A stretch of 64,000 nucleotides of DNA from an uncultured Clostridia bacterium (GCA_944385895.1 CALWYZ010000010.1:1-64000); one strand, 5' to 3'; counted from the stretch's first letter, positions 53,394 through 63,152 are shown. Notes: a model not told the origin generated them from the sequence alone. Numbers and translations: made by a program.

Positions 53394-54233
53394 ATGTTGG
53401 ATTTTAAATTATCGGCATTTGCAGATGAGGCGTCAAGTAAGCTGAGTGAACAAATTAATGCTATGCAGAAACACGATATTTCTTTATTGGAAATACGCGG
53501 AGTTGACGGAGAAAACATTTCCAAAATTACTCTTGCAAAAGCCAGAGAAATAAAAAATCAGTTAAAAGATGCAGGAATACAGGTCTGGTCACTGGGTTCT
53601 CCTTACGGTAAAATAGGTATCGATGATGATTTTCAGCCGCATTTGGATCAATTTAAGCATGGGCTTGAGCTTGCGTATGAGCTTGAAACAAAGCATATAC
53701 GGCTGTTCAGCTTTTATAAGTCAAAGGATAAGCAGCCCGAGGAATATCGCGACGAGGTTATGAGACGATTGGAACAGTTTGTCGCTGCAGCAAAGGGCAG
53801 CAATATCATACTTTGTCATGAAAATGAAAAAGGTATTTATGGTGATGTCGCCAAGCGCTGCGTAGAGATACATGAAACATTTCCTGAAATAAAGGCGGTA
53901 TTTGATCCAGCTAATTTTGTTCAGTGCAAGCAGGATACAAAGGCTGCTTGGAATATGCTTTCAAAATATGTGGAGTATATGCATATAAAGGATGCGTTGG
54001 AAAGCGGAAAGGTTGTGCCTGCAGGGCACGGTATAGGTAATTTGCCGTTTTTACTGTCTCAGTACAAGGGTACCGTACTTTCGTTAGAGCCGCACCTTAC
54101 TGTATTTAAAGGTCTGTCAGAACTGGAGGAAAATGAAAACAGAACTGTCATACCCGAATATCAGTACCGTTCTGCAGGTGAAGCATTTGATACAGCAGTA
54201 GATGCTTTAAAGATGCTTATATCAAAAGACTGA
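53394..54233 (+). CDS. Sugar phosphate isomerase/epimerase-like TIM-barrel protein
   Basis: AP-endonuclease-2-type TIM barrel (xylose-isomerase-like fold): SAFADEASSKLSEQ, ENEKGIYGD and VFDPANFVQC with HIKDA supply probable metal ligands (Glu, Asp, His). 279 aa. Part of the operon; the sugar it acts on is not known. Confidence 0.78.
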   Translation: MLDFKLSAFADEASSKLSEQINAMQKHDISLLEIRGVDGENISKITLAKAREIKNQLKDAGIQVWSLGSPYGKIGIDDDFQPHLDQFKHGLELAYELETKHIRLFSFYKSKDKQPEEYRDEVMRRLEQFVAAAKGSNIILCHENEKGIYGDVAKRCVEIHETFPEIKAVFDPANFVQCKQDTKAAWNMLSKYVEYMHIKDALESGKVVPAGHGIGNLPFLLSQYKGTVLSLEPHLTVFKGLSELEENENRTVIPEYQYRSAGEAFDTAVDALKMLISKD

Positions 54234-54250
54234 AAGCGGAGGCAAAAGAT

Positions 54251-55012
54251 ATGATAATTGGAGCGCAGTTGTATACTTTGCGAAATTATTGCAAAACCCT
54301 TGAGGATTTTGCTTTGACTATGAAAAGGACAGCGGATATTGGCTATACTACAGTCCAGGTTTCCGGCACCTGCTCATATCAGCCTGAGTGGCTTGCTCAA
54401 CAGTTAAAGAAAAACGGTCTTAAATGTGTAATTACGCACTATAATCCGGATCGTATTGCTGAAGATACCGATACGGTTATATCGGAACATGATGTATTTG
54501 ATTGTAAATATATAGGTCTGGGAAGTGTGCCGTGGAAAATAAAAGAAGATGAAGATTATAATAAATTTGTAAAGAAATTCAAACCTGCAGCAAAAAAAAT
54601 TGCCGAGTCAGGTAAGTATTTTATGTATCATAATCATCAGTTTGAGTTTTCAAAATCCGCAGACAATAAATTGTATCTTCAAAAAATGTCTGAGGATTTT
54701 GAACCTGATATTATGGGTTTTACACTTGATACATATTGGATTCAGTTTGCCGGCGGCGATCCGGCGGAGTGGATCGAAAAATTCAGCGGACGTGTGCCAT
54801 GTATTCATTTAAAGGATATGGAGTGCGAAAACAGTGCTCAAAAAATGGCTCCTGTGGGGGATGGAAACATCAACTTTAAACGTGTGCTTTATGCCGCACA
54901 AAATGCCAACACGGAGTATCTGCTTGTTGAACAGGATGACTGCTATGGTAAAGACCCGTTTGAATGTTTAAAAAGAAGTTATCAATACCTGATCGCGCAG
55001 GGATTAAAATAA
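54251..55012 (+). CDS. Sugar phosphate isomerase/epimerase-like TIM-barrel protein
   Basis: Second member of the same fold family, only distantly similar to its neighbour. Features: IGAQLYTLRNYCKTLEDF start, YHNHQFEF, TLDTYWIQFAGGDP, and CIHLKDME; the C-terminal glutamate is in EYLLVEQDD. 253 aa. Likely metal-dependent isomerase or keto-inositol/keto-sugar dehydratase; substrate unknown. Confidence 0.8.
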   Translation: MIIGAQLYTLRNYCKTLEDFALTMKRTADIGYTTVQVSGTCSYQPEWLAQQLKKNGLKCVITHYNPDRIAEDTDTVISEHDVFDCKYIGLGSVPWKIKEDEDYNKFVKKFKPAAKKIAESGKYFMYHNHQFEFSKSADNKLYLQKMSEDFEPDIMGFTLDTYWIQFAGGDPAEWIEKFSGRVPCIHLKDMECENSAQKMAPVGDGNINFKRVLYAAQNANTEYLLVEQDDCYGKDPFECLKRSYQYLIAQGLK

Positions 55013-55030
55013 TTTTACGAGGGCTTTAAT

Positions 55031-56197
55031 ATGAAACAAGTAAAAATCGGAATTATCGGTATCGGTAATATGGGATCAAATCATTTGAGAAATATCGAAG
55101 GCGGAAAATGTCCAGAAATACAGGTAGTGGCAGTTGCTGATATCAATCCTAAAAGACTTGAATGGGCTAAAAAAGAATACGGTGAAAAAATAACGCTGTT
55201 TGATGATGCTCTAAAAATGTTGGACAGCGGACTTATTGAGGCAGCTATAGTTGCTGTACCGCATTATGATCACCCTAAGTACGCAATCGAGTGCTTAAAA
55301 CGTGACATTCATGTTATGGTTGAAAAACCGGCCGGTGTTTATACAAAGCAGGTCAGAGAAATGAATGAATTTGCCAAAAAATCCAAAGCAAAATTTGGTT
55401 TGATGTTCAATCAACGTACAAGCGATGTTTACAGAAAAATGCGTGAATTGGTAAAAAGCTCAGATTTGGGTCAAATCCGTCGTACCAGCTGGATAATAAC
55501 AAATTGGTATCGTCCACAGGCGTATTATGATTCAGGCTCATGGAGAGCAACTTGGAGCGGAGAAGGCGGCGGAGTTCTTCTTAACCAGTGCCCGCACAAC
55601 TTAGACCTGTGGCAGTGGATATGCGGAATGCCCGTAAAGGTATCTACAAAAATGCATTTTGGCAAGTGGCATGATATTGAGGTCGAGGACGATGTTACGA
55701 CGTACGTAGAATATGAAAACGGTGCCACAGGGACATTTATAACGTCAACCGGAGACGTGCCGGGCACAAACCGATTTGAAATAACTTTGGATAAAGGAAA
55801 GCTCGTTGCGGAAAATAATAAACTGTATCTTTGGGAACTCGATGTGCCAGAACCTGAATTTTCAAAAATCAATAAAATTCCGTTTGGTCATCCACAATCG
55901 GCAAAGGCTGAGGTTGAGACAGACGGCAAATATGAACAGCATCCGGGAGTTTTAAATGCATTTGCAGCTGCAATTCTAAGAGATGAGCCGCTGATTGCTT
56001 CCGGAGAAGAAGGCATCTACGGTTTAACTCTGTCAAATGCTATGCACTTATCTGCATGGCTCGGTAAGGAAATAACCTTGCCATTTGATGAAGATTTGTT
56101 TTATAATGAACTCCAGAAAAGAATAAAGCAGTCACATAGAAAAGGAAATATAATTGAAAATATTGCTGATACGTCTTCAACTTTTGAAGGCATTTAA
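55031..56197 (+). CDS. Gfo/Idh/MocA-family NAD(P)-dependent oxidoreductase
   Basis: N-terminal Rossmann fold with IGIIGIGNMGSNHLRNIEGG, EKPAGVYTKQV containing the catalytic-lysine region, then the C-terminal alpha/beta domain (GGGVLLNQCPHNLDLWQWI). 388 aa. Very similar to the next gene, so a tandem duplication. Oxidises or reduces a sugar or sugar acid. Confidence 0.85.
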   Translation: MKQVKIGIIGIGNMGSNHLRNIEGGKCPEIQVVAVADINPKRLEWAKKEYGEKITLFDDALKMLDSGLIEAAIVAVPHYDHPKYAIECLKRDIHVMVEKPAGVYTKQVREMNEFAKKSKAKFGLMFNQRTSDVYRKMRELVKSSDLGQIRRTSWIITNWYRPQAYYDSGSWRATWSGEGGGVLLNQCPHNLDLWQWICGMPVKVSTKMHFGKWHDIEVEDDVTTYVEYENGATGTFITSTGDVPGTNRFEITLDKGKLVAENNKLYLWELDVPEPEFSKINKIPFGHPQSAKAEVETDGKYEQHPGVLNAFAAAILRDEPLIASGEEGIYGLTLSNAMHLSAWLGKEITLPFDEDLFYNELQKRIKQSHRKGNIIENIADTSSTFEGI

Positions 56198-56220
56198 CAA
56201 ATACGCGGAGGCAGGGAATA

Positions 56221-57393
56221 ATGGAATACATCAGAGTAGGTATTATCGGTGTCGGAAATATTGGCAGTGCGCACCTGAATTGGATCGTTGATAATCCTGA
56301 CTGCGGCATGAAAATCACGGCACTATGTGATATTGACCCGATAAAGCAAAGAGCACTTCGGACAAAGTATTCAGACATACATGTTTTTTCCGACTATCAT
56401 CAACTACTTAAAAGCCGGATTACCGATGCAGTGATTATTTCTACTCCACACTATTTGCATCCTATAATAGCGATAGACGCGTTTTGCAATGATCAGCATG
56501 TACTTATTGAAAAACCGGCAGGTGTGTACACCGAAAAAGTACGTGAGATGAACAAAATAGCAAAGGACAGTAAAAAAGTCTTTTCTATAATGTTTAACCA
56601 GCGTACCAATCCTCTTTTTTTACGAGCGAGGGAAATTGTGCAAAGCGGACAGCTGGGAACAGCAAAAAGATTTGTATGGATAATTACTAATTGGTATCGC
56701 ACACAGGCATATTATGATTCTGCGTCTTGGCGTGCGTCTTGGAACGGAGAAGGCGGGGGAGTATTGCTAAACCAGGCTCCTCATAATTTGGATATCTGGC
56801 AATGGATATTTGGTATGCCAAACAAGATTTTTTCTGTATGTTCAACAGGTAAATATCATAATATTAATGTTGAAGACGATGTTGTAATTCAAGCAGAGTA
56901 TAAAAACGGAGCATCAGCTACTTTTATAACCTCTACCGGAGAAACTCCGGGTACCAACCGCCTGGAAATCAGCGGAGATTTGGGAAAGATAGTGTTGGAA
57001 AAGAATAAACTTTGCTGGTGGAAACTGAGAAAACCTGAACGAGAATTTTGTTTTACAGAGAAAAATGCTTTTTATCGTCCCGATACAGTTTACGAAGAAA
57101 TTACATCATCTCAGCCCTCAGGGCATTTTGTTATTCTTAAAAATTTTGCTGATGCGATTTTGAACAATACCCCTCTAATTGCACCCGGAATTGAAGGGTT
57201 GAATTCACTTATAATTTCAAATGCCGCATATTTATCTACATGGACAAACGGATGGATAACATTGCCGTTTGACGAAAAACTTTTTGAAAAATATTTAAAA
57301 GATCAATGTAATAAAGAAAATAATCTGAATAAAACTTCAAACAATATCTTTTTAAACAAAGGCTATGATGAACGCTGGCAGGTTCAATGGTAA
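56221..57393 (+). CDS. Gfo/Idh/MocA-family oxidoreductase, paralogue of preceding gene
   Basis: Same layout as its neighbour: VGIIGVGNIGSAHLNWI, EKPAGVYTEKVREMNK, and GGGVLLNQAPHNLDIWQWI. 390 aa. The shared segments, including an almost identical ITNWYRxQAYYDS block, show duplication; the C-terminal halves differ, so substrates may differ. Last gene of the operon before a strong terminator. Confidence 0.85.
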   Translation: MEYIRVGIIGVGNIGSAHLNWIVDNPDCGMKITALCDIDPIKQRALRTKYSDIHVFSDYHQLLKSRITDAVIISTPHYLHPIIAIDAFCNDQHVLIEKPAGVYTEKVREMNKIAKDSKKVFSIMFNQRTNPLFLRAREIVQSGQLGTAKRFVWIITNWYRTQAYYDSASWRASWNGEGGGVLLNQAPHNLDIWQWIFGMPNKIFSVCSTGKYHNINVEDDVVIQAEYKNGASATFITSTGETPGTNRLEISGDLGKIVLEKNKLCWWKLRKPEREFCFTEKNAFYRPDTVYEEITSSQPSGHFVILKNFADAILNNTPLIAPGIEGLNSLIISNAAYLSTWTNGWITLPFDEKLFEKYLKDQCNKENNLNKTSNNIFLNKGYDERWQVQW

Positions 57394-57395
57394 AA

Positions 57396-57429
57396 ATAAG
57401 CCCTTCCGATAATATTCGGAAGGGCTTAT
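57396..57429. terminator. Bidirectional terminator after the hexuronate operon
   Basis: A 14-bp perfect stem (57396-57409 with 57416-57429), 6-nt loop; A/T tails on both sides serve this operon and the convergent HAD gene. Confidence 0.85.
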
Positions 57430-57459
57430 ATAATTTTAAATGTGTAGCTTTGAAAAATA

Positions 57460-58104
57460 TCAGGTATCAATATATTTAAGCAAATCCGATGGTGTTGTCA
57501 GTATACCGTCAGCATCGCTGAATTTGCTGTCGCCGTAAAATCCCCAGGATGCGCCCAAAGCCAGAGCACCTGAGTTCTTGCCTGTTTTAATATCGATATC
57601 ACTGTCGCCGCAGTATATGCATTGGTCTGCAGTAATGGAAAACTTATCTGCAATTTTGTAAACCATATATGGATCAGGTTTTGTAGGTATGTTTTCGCGT
57701 TGACCGTATACCAAATCAAATTTGTCTTTAAAAAAAGCATCACAGGCGTTTACAACTATCAGATGCGGCTTATTTGAGAGTACAGCAATTTTTATATTAC
57801 GTTCTATAAGAATATCTATCAGTTCTCTAATCCCGCTGTAAGGTTTGATGCCGTGAAGACCGTTTTTGTTATATATGTCAATATAATATTCGTAGAACTG
57901 GGTAAAAATTGACGGATCACCATTGACGTATTTGAATATTCTTTCTATCAAAACTTTTGCTCCCTGGCCGACAAATTCAGGAAAAACATCAGTTGGCAGC
58001 TGCTTCATGCCAAAATGTGAAAGAGCAAGATTGCCACAGTAAGCTATTGAATCAAGTGTATTTAAAAGAGTTCCGTCCAAATCAAAAATAACAGCTTTTT
58101 TCAA
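57460..58104 (-). CDS. HAD-family hydrolase, phosphoglycolate phosphatase-like
   Basis: HAD motifs: DLDGTLLNTL (nucleophile Asp), VLSNKPH (motif II Ser/Thr region), a Lys in TKPDP, and GDSDIDIKTG (motif IV). A helical cap sits between motifs I and II (about 15-80). 214 aa. Phosphoglycolate phosphatase or pyrophosphatase activity is typical of this subgroup; the exact substrate is unknown. Confidence 0.85.
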   Translation of the reverse strand: MKKAVIFDLDGTLLNTLDSIAYCGNLALSHFGMKQLPTDVFPEFVGQGAKVLIERIFKYVNGDPSIFTQFYEYYIDIYNKNGLHGIKPYSGIRELIDILIERNIKIAVLSNKPHLIVVNACDAFFKDKFDLVYGQRENIPTKPDPYMVYKIADKFSITADQCIYCGDSDIDIKTGKNSGALALGASWGFYGDSKFSDADGILTTPSDLLKYIDT

Positions 58105-58164
58105 GTTATCACCATAATTTTTTTAAAAATTATATCATTAATGATTGTTGTTGTCAATTTATGA

Positions 58165-58193
58165 TTGAAAACGTATGCATTTTTTGTTATAAT
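58165..58193 (+). promoter_or_regulatory. Promoter for uvrC-rsmD-coaD
   Basis: TTGAAA (58165-58170), 17-nt spacer, TATAAT (58188-58193), 26 nt before the GTG start of uvrC. Confidence 0.75.
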
Positions 58194-58219
58194 ATTTTTA
58201 TATTTACGGAGGTGTTGCT

Positions 58220-60019
58220 GTGAACAATAAAATACAGAACAAGCTTGCAGTTCTCACTTCTGATCCCGGCGTTTATATCATGAAAAACGCAAACGATGAT
58301 ATTATTTATGTCGGTAAGGCAAAAAATTTAAAAAACAGGGTAAGCCAATATTTTGTGGCAAATTCTCAGCATTCACCTAAAGTGCTCAGGATGGTGTCAA
58401 ATATAGATCATTTTGAGTATATTGTGACAGACTCAGAGCTGGAAGCGCTGATTTTGGAGAATAACCTAATAAAGCAGCATAAGCCTAAATATAATATTTT
58501 GCTAAAAGACGACAAAACATATCCGTTTATCGCATTGAATAAAAATTCTGATTATCCGCGATTTACTTTATCAAGAAAGCGTTCAGACCCGTCTTTTCGC
58601 TATTTCGGTCCGTTTCAGTCGTCAAAATCTGTGTGGGACATAATACGGACTATAAATGCTGTGTTTGGGTTATACGGCTGCAATCATGTGTTTCCGCGAG
58701 ATTTTAATAAATTTAGACCATGCCTTAATTATCATATAGGCAAATGCGTCGGCATTTGTACAGGGAAAATAAGTTCCGCAGAGTATAAGGAAAATGTAAG
58801 TCAGGCTGTTGCATTTCTTAACGGTGACTATAAAAAGGTATTGTCTGATCTTGAGTCTGAAATGCTGTGCTGCAGCAAGGATTTAAATTTTGAAAAGGCT
58901 GCAGTATTGCGTGATCGGATAGACAGTATAAAAAGACTTGAGTCCAAACAGATCATTGTATTGTCTCCGGATGTAAACCGTGATATTATAGCACATTCTG
59001 AGCTGGAGGATGAAATATGCTTTTCGGTAATGCATATAAGACAGGGAAAGCTTCTCTTTCAGGATACAGTTTTTATCAGCGATTCATCTGATGATATAAT
59101 CGGTGTGTTTATAGAAAGGTATTATCAGCAAAAGGACATAATACCCAAGGAAATAGCAGTGGAACATATGCCTAAGTCTCATCAGCTGCTGTCACAGTGG
59201 CTATCATCTCAGCGCGGAAGTTTGGTCAAGCTTTTTGAAGCAAAGAAAGGTGAAAGCGCAAGACTAATAGAAATGTGTCGAAAAAATGCTTTAGAAAAGT
59301 TGGCAGAAAAGCGTTCCAACGGTGTCAGATCAAATAAACTTATGGGTCAGATTGCCCAGATGCTGGGAATTTCAAAAATCCCATCAAGAATAGAAATGTA
59401 TGATATATCTCACTTTGGTGGTGACAGTACAGTCGGAGGCATGGTGGTATGGGAAAACGGCCGCTTCAGAAAAAGCGAATATAAAAAATTCAAGTTCGAT
59501 GATGCTGTACAGGATGATTATAAGCATACTTATGAAATGATAGAACGCAGGTTAAAACGGCTTGACAGCGGTTCTGAAGGCTTTAATAAAGCTCCGGATA
59601 TAATTTTTCTGGATGGCGGAGCGGGACATTTAAATGCGGTTTATGAGCTTGTCTCAAAAAGAAATATAAATATTTTTGGTTTGGTAAAGGACAGAAAGCA
59701 TCGTACTCGCGCATGCGTAAGTATAAAAGGAGAGGTGGATTTACGGGTAAATCCGGCAGTATTCAAGTTTTTTACTAATCTGCAGGATGAGGTGCATAGG
59801 TATGCAATATCTTATATGCAGAAAAAGAAAAGCGGACAAATGTTTTCTTCTGAACTTATGTCTGTTCCAGGTGTAGGCAAAGCTCGTTATAAATCATTAA
59901 TGGACCATTTTAAGACTATTGATAATTTAAAAAACGCCGGTGTCGAAGAAATCTCAAAAATAAACGGGGTATCAAATGAACTTGCCGAAAAAATTTACAA
60001 TAGCCTCAGGGAGGTCTAA
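58220..60019 (+). CDS. uvrC: UvrABC excinuclease subunit C
   Basis: Makes both incisions in nucleotide excision repair. GIY-YIG domain (GVYIMKNANDDIIYVGKAKNL) at the N-terminus, a UVR motif (FEKAAVLRDRIDSIKRLE), the RNase H-like C-terminal nuclease (YDISHFGGDSTVGGMVV), and two helix-hairpin-helix motifs at the end. 599 aa, complete. Starts at GTG with GGAGGTG. Confidence 0.96.
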   Translation: MNNKIQNKLAVLTSDPGVYIMKNANDDIIYVGKAKNLKNRVSQYFVANSQHSPKVLRMVSNIDHFEYIVTDSELEALILENNLIKQHKPKYNILLKDDKTYPFIALNKNSDYPRFTLSRKRSDPSFRYFGPFQSSKSVWDIIRTINAVFGLYGCNHVFPRDFNKFRPCLNYHIGKCVGICTGKISSAEYKENVSQAVAFLNGDYKKVLSDLESEMLCCSKDLNFEKAAVLRDRIDSIKRLESKQIIVLSPDVNRDIIAHSELEDEICFSVMHIRQGKLLFQDTVFISDSSDDIIGVFIERYYQQKDIIPKEIAVEHMPKSHQLLSQWLSSQRGSLVKLFEAKKGESARLIEMCRKNALEKLAEKRSNGVRSNKLMGQIAQMLGISKIPSRIEMYDISHFGGDSTVGGMVVWENGRFRKSEYKKFKFDDAVQDDYKHTYEMIERRLKRLDSGSEGFNKAPDIIFLDGGAGHLNAVYELVSKRNINIFGLVKDRKHRTRACVSIKGEVDLRVNPAVFKFFTNLQDEVHRYAISYMQKKKSGQMFSSELMSVPGVGKARYKSLMDHFKTIDNLKNAGVEEISKINGVSNELAEKIYNSLREV

Positions 60020-60021
60020 AA

Positions 60022-60579
60022 ATGATGAGAATTATTTCCGGAATAAGGCGCGGGAAAAAACTGCTTACTCTTTCCGGTGATACCACACGTCCTACACTTG
60101 AACGTGTAAAACAGGCATTTTTTAATGCAATTCAATTTGAAATAAGCGATAAAACAGTTCTGGATCTATTCTCGGGAAGCGGCCAGTTGGGACTTGAGGC
60201 TATTTCTAGAGGTGCTCGGTTTTGCTTTTTTAATGATTACTCGCAGCAGGCATGTAAAATCATTGAAAAGAATATCAAAGCATGCGGATTTGAACAATTA
60301 TGTCAGCTTACTTGCAAAACATATTCGGATTGTGTTAAAATGATTAGGCTAAAGGGGCAAAAGGTATCGCTTGTATTTTTGGATCCGCCTTACGGCAGAA
60401 ATTTAATACCTGATGCCTTGGAGCTTATGTGTAAAAATGATATACTTGACACTTCTTGTATTGTAGTGTGTGAAAGTGCAAAGTCAGATGTTATCCTCAA
60501 TCGTAACTTTAAAATCAGGCAGGAGTATTTTTATTCGGATATCAAAATAACTATTCTCGAACGGAGAAATGATATATGA
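60022..60579 (+). CDS. rsmD: 16S rRNA (guanine-966-N2) methyltransferase RsmD
   Basis: SAM motif VLDLFSGSGQLGLEAISRGA and catalytic LDPPYG (N/D-PPY) are present; opens with MRIISGIRRGKKL, the family start. 185 aa. Begins 2 nt after uvrC and overlaps coaD by 4 nt; rsmD-coaD is a widely conserved pair. Confidence 0.95.
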   Translation: MMRIISGIRRGKKLLTLSGDTTRPTLERVKQAFFNAIQFEISDKTVLDLFSGSGQLGLEAISRGARFCFFNDYSQQACKIIEKNIKACGFEQLCQLTCKTYSDCVKMIRLKGQKVSLVFLDPPYGRNLIPDALELMCKNDILDTSCIVVCESAKSDVILNRNFKIRQEYFYSDIKITILERRNDI

Positions 60580-61067
60580 AGCAAAAAAACGCAATTTATC
60601 CCGGATCTTTTGATCCTATTACAAAAGGGCATATGGATATTATAAAACGTTCCGCTAAGATGTTTGATAAGCTATATGTTGCGGTACTTACAAACTCTTC
60701 TAAAAGTTGTTGCTTTACTATTGAAGAGAGAATGGAAATGATGCGAAAGTGTACATCTGACATGCAAAATGTGGAGGTTTGTACCTTTTCGGGACTGTTG
60801 GCCGAGTATGCAAAAAAGATCGACGTAGTAACAAGTATAAGGGGACTGCGTGCCGTGACGGATTTTGAATATGAATTTCAGATGGCACTGACAAATAAAA
60901 AAATAAATAAGGAACTTGAAACAATATTTTTAACAACCAATTCAAAATATATGTATTTGTCTTCAAGTATAGTAAAAGAAATTGCGCGCAACGGCGGTGA
61001 TATCAGTGATTTTGTGCCGAGCGTTGTGCTGGATGATATAAAAAACAGACTGCAGAGAAAGGATTAA
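60576..61067 (+). CDS. coaD: Phosphopantetheine adenylyltransferase
   Basis: Fourth step of coenzyme A synthesis. YPGSFDPITKGHMDIIKR carries the (T/H)xGH nucleotidyl-transferase site; SIRGLRAVTDFEYE and LSSSIVKEIA (ISSTxVR-like) complete the signature. 163 aa. Coupled to rsmD by a 4-nt overlap. Confidence 0.96.
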   Translation: MKQKNAIYPGSFDPITKGHMDIIKRSAKMFDKLYVAVLTNSSKSCCFTIEERMEMMRKCTSDMQNVEVCTFSGLLAEYAKKIDVVTSIRGLRAVTDFEYEFQMALTNKKINKELETIFLTTNSKYMYLSSSIVKEIARNGGDISDFVPSVVLDDIKNRLQRKD

Positions 61068-61071
61068 TATT

Positions 61072-61524
61072 ATGGATTTTGAAGAAATACTTAACGCACT
61101 GGAAGATTTAGTAGAGAATTCATGGACTCTTCCCATGTCCGGCGGACGTACAGTTGTTGACAGTTCGCAAATTTTGGAGTTTGTTAAAGAAATGCGCTTA
61201 AATCTCCCCGAAGAAATAAAAAAATCAAAGCGTATAATCAAGGAACGCGATGATATAATCAGTCGTGCTCGCATGGAGTCGGAAGGAATTATAAATGCAG
61301 CACAGACACAGGCAAAGAAAATGCTTTCTCAGGAAGAAGTATATAAAAACGCTCAAATCAGAGCAAACGAGATAGTCGCTAACGCTCAGAGTGCTGCAAA
61401 GGAACTCAGAAGCGCTACAGTGGAGTATTGTGACAATGTACTTAAAAAGACAGAAGAAACACTCAGAAAAGGTTATGAAAGTGTATCTGAAACAAGAAAG
61501 AATATAAGAAAGTCCGAAAAATAA
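61072..61524 (+). CDS. Coiled-coil protein, DivIVA/ATP-synthase-b-like
   Basis: A 150-aa protein, nearly all helical, with a long central coiled coil rich in Ala, Glu and Lys (IINAAQTQAKKMLSQEE, IRANEIVANAQSAAKELR). Similar proteins follow coaD in many Clostridia; function not established. Its TAA shares one base with the next gene's ATG. Confidence 0.7.
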   Translation: MDFEEILNALEDLVENSWTLPMSGGRTVVDSSQILEFVKEMRLNLPEEIKKSKRIIKERDDIISRARMESEGIINAAQTQAKKMLSQEEVYKNAQIRANEIVANAQSAAKELRSATVEYCDNVLKKTEETLRKGYESVSETRKNIRKSEK

Positions 61525-62261
61525 TGTCTGAAAAAATAAAAAACCGTGTGCACATGCTGGATATTTTAAGAGGCGGTGCAGTATTGGGTATGGTGTTGCA
61601 TCATGGTCTGGTTTCATATGAGATAATCTTTTCATCTAGCATTGATTTGCTATATACAGAAGCGTTTTATATACTTCAGCTGTTGTTTGTAGCAGTGTTT
61701 TTGCTGGTATCCGGTATTTGTACTAATTACAGCAGCAGTGTACTTAAAAGAGGTATTATTGTCTTTTCAGCCGCGCTTTTGGTATCTTTTGCTACATGTA
61801 TAATTTTACCCGCAATTGGATTTACAGGCTTGAATATATATTTTGGTATACTACATATGTTCGGTCTTTCAATGATATTGTACGCGTTGCTGAGAAAGTT
61901 TTTTGAAAAAATCAACCCGATCGCAGGTATTATAATTTTCAGTTTACTGTTTATTGCTTATTATATTTATTATCGCACGGGTCCTGTAAGTTCCTCATAT
62001 TTCCTTATGATTTTCGGAATTTTGCCTGAAAGTATCAAAAGCTATGGTGATTATTATCCGCTGCTTCCGTATTTCTTTCTGTTTATAGTTGGAACTTATA
62101 TAGGAAAATATATAAAAAGAGGCGATTTTCCGGCATGGTTTTATAATGCCAGGTTTGTACCCCTTGAAATTTGCGGCAGATATTCTTTATGGGTATATAT
62201 TCTGCATCAGCCGATTATTTTCGGAATCTTATATATTGTATGGGCGCTTATGAATATATAA
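61524..62261 (+). CDS. DUF1624-type acyltransferase-like membrane protein
   Basis: About seven membrane helices; the N-terminal MLDILRGGAVLGMVLHHGL matches the heparan-alpha-glucosaminide N-acetyltransferase-like (DUF1624) family start, including the Arg-Gly and His. It may transfer acyl groups across the membrane to a surface sugar; this is a family inference. 245 aa; coupled to the coiled-coil gene. Confidence 0.75.
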   Translation: MSEKIKNRVHMLDILRGGAVLGMVLHHGLVSYEIIFSSSIDLLYTEAFYILQLLFVAVFLLVSGICTNYSSSVLKRGIIVFSAALLVSFATCIILPAIGFTGLNIYFGILHMFGLSMILYALLRKFFEKINPIAGIIIFSLLFIAYYIYYRTGPVSSSYFLMIFGILPESIKSYGDYYPLLPYFFLFIVGTYIGKYIKRGDFPAWFYNARFVPLEICGRYSLWVYILHQPIIFGILYIVWALMNI

Positions 62262-62262
62262 T

Positions 62263-62300
62263 AAAATGCTGCAGCATTTGCCTGCAGCATTTTATTTTTT
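62263..62300. terminator. Bidirectional terminator
   Basis: A 12-bp perfect stem (62263-62274 with 62282-62293), 7-nt loop, then a T-rich tail. The right arm holds the stop codon of the convergent EamA transporter. Confidence 0.85.
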
Positions 62301-63152
62301 TATATCAAATTCACTTGCCATTGCAGATGCGATTATCAATAGCGCTCCTAAAGCTCCTGATAAACCTATGTTTTCTTTTAATATTATTGTAGAGAGCAGA
62401 ATTGCAGCAGCAGGATCTATATAGCTTAGAATGGCGACAGTTTGAGGCGGAAGGCTTTTAATGGAATTAAAATAAAGTACATATGCAATTCCTGTATGCA
62501 AAATGCCTATCAGAATTAGTACTGACACAGATGTAAAGCTTATTTGAGATATACTTGAACTTTCTGAAATTATAAAATACGGAACAATTATGATTGCTGC
62601 TATAAGCAATTGGCAAATCGTTTTTTCTAACGCGGTTATATCTTTTAAAAACTTATTTATAATGATAACTGATGTATAAAATACGGCAGCACCCGTGCCA
62701 AGTAAAATGCCTTTGATACTGCCAAATGAAAAGCTCGGCGAAAATATCCCGGAAATACATGCCATTCCTATAAGAGCACCTGTTATACAAATTATTTTTT
62801 TCAGTGTCAGCTTTTCTCTTAATATGACGGATGAGACAATTATCAAGAAAATCGGAGCAAAATAATAGCAGAGGGTTGCCACCGCAACGGAAGTATATCT
62901 ATATGCCTCAAACAGCAAAACCCAGTTAATTCCTATTGCCGCTCCGGAAAGCAGTAATAGCAGCCAATTTTTTCTGATTGCCGCAAAAGATATTTTCTTT
63001 TTTGAAACCAGAGAAAATATCAGTAAAAACAATACACCTACAAAGCCTCTGCACATGGCAATAAAACCTGAAGGAAGAGAAACAAGCCGTACAAACAGAC
63101 CTATTGTTGAAAAAATAAGCATTGAAAATACAAGTTGAATTTTATCGGTCAT
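62292..63152 (-). CDS. EamA/DMT-family transporter
   Basis: Drug/metabolite transporter with ten predicted membrane helices in two EamA repeats (about residues 5-135 and 147-280). Both repeats have the typical YxxxP-like end of the fourth/ninth helix (LCYYFAPIFL and LSYIDPAAAIL). 286 aa. The substrate is not predictable. Overlaps the U32 peptidase stop by one base. Confidence 0.88.
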   Translation of the reverse strand: MTDKIQLVFSMLIFSTIGLFVRLVSLPSGFIAMCRGFVGVLFLLIFSLVSKKKISFAAIRKNWLLLLLSGAAIGINWVLLFEAYRYTSVAVATLCYYFAPIFLIIVSSVILREKLTLKKIICITGALIGMACISGIFSPSFSFGSIKGILLGTGAAVFYTSVIIINKFLKDITALEKTICQLLIAAIIIVPYFIISESSSISQISFTSVSVLILIGILHTGIAYVLYFNSIKSLPPQTVAILSYIDPAAAILLSTIILKENIGLSGALGALLIIASAMASEFDIKK

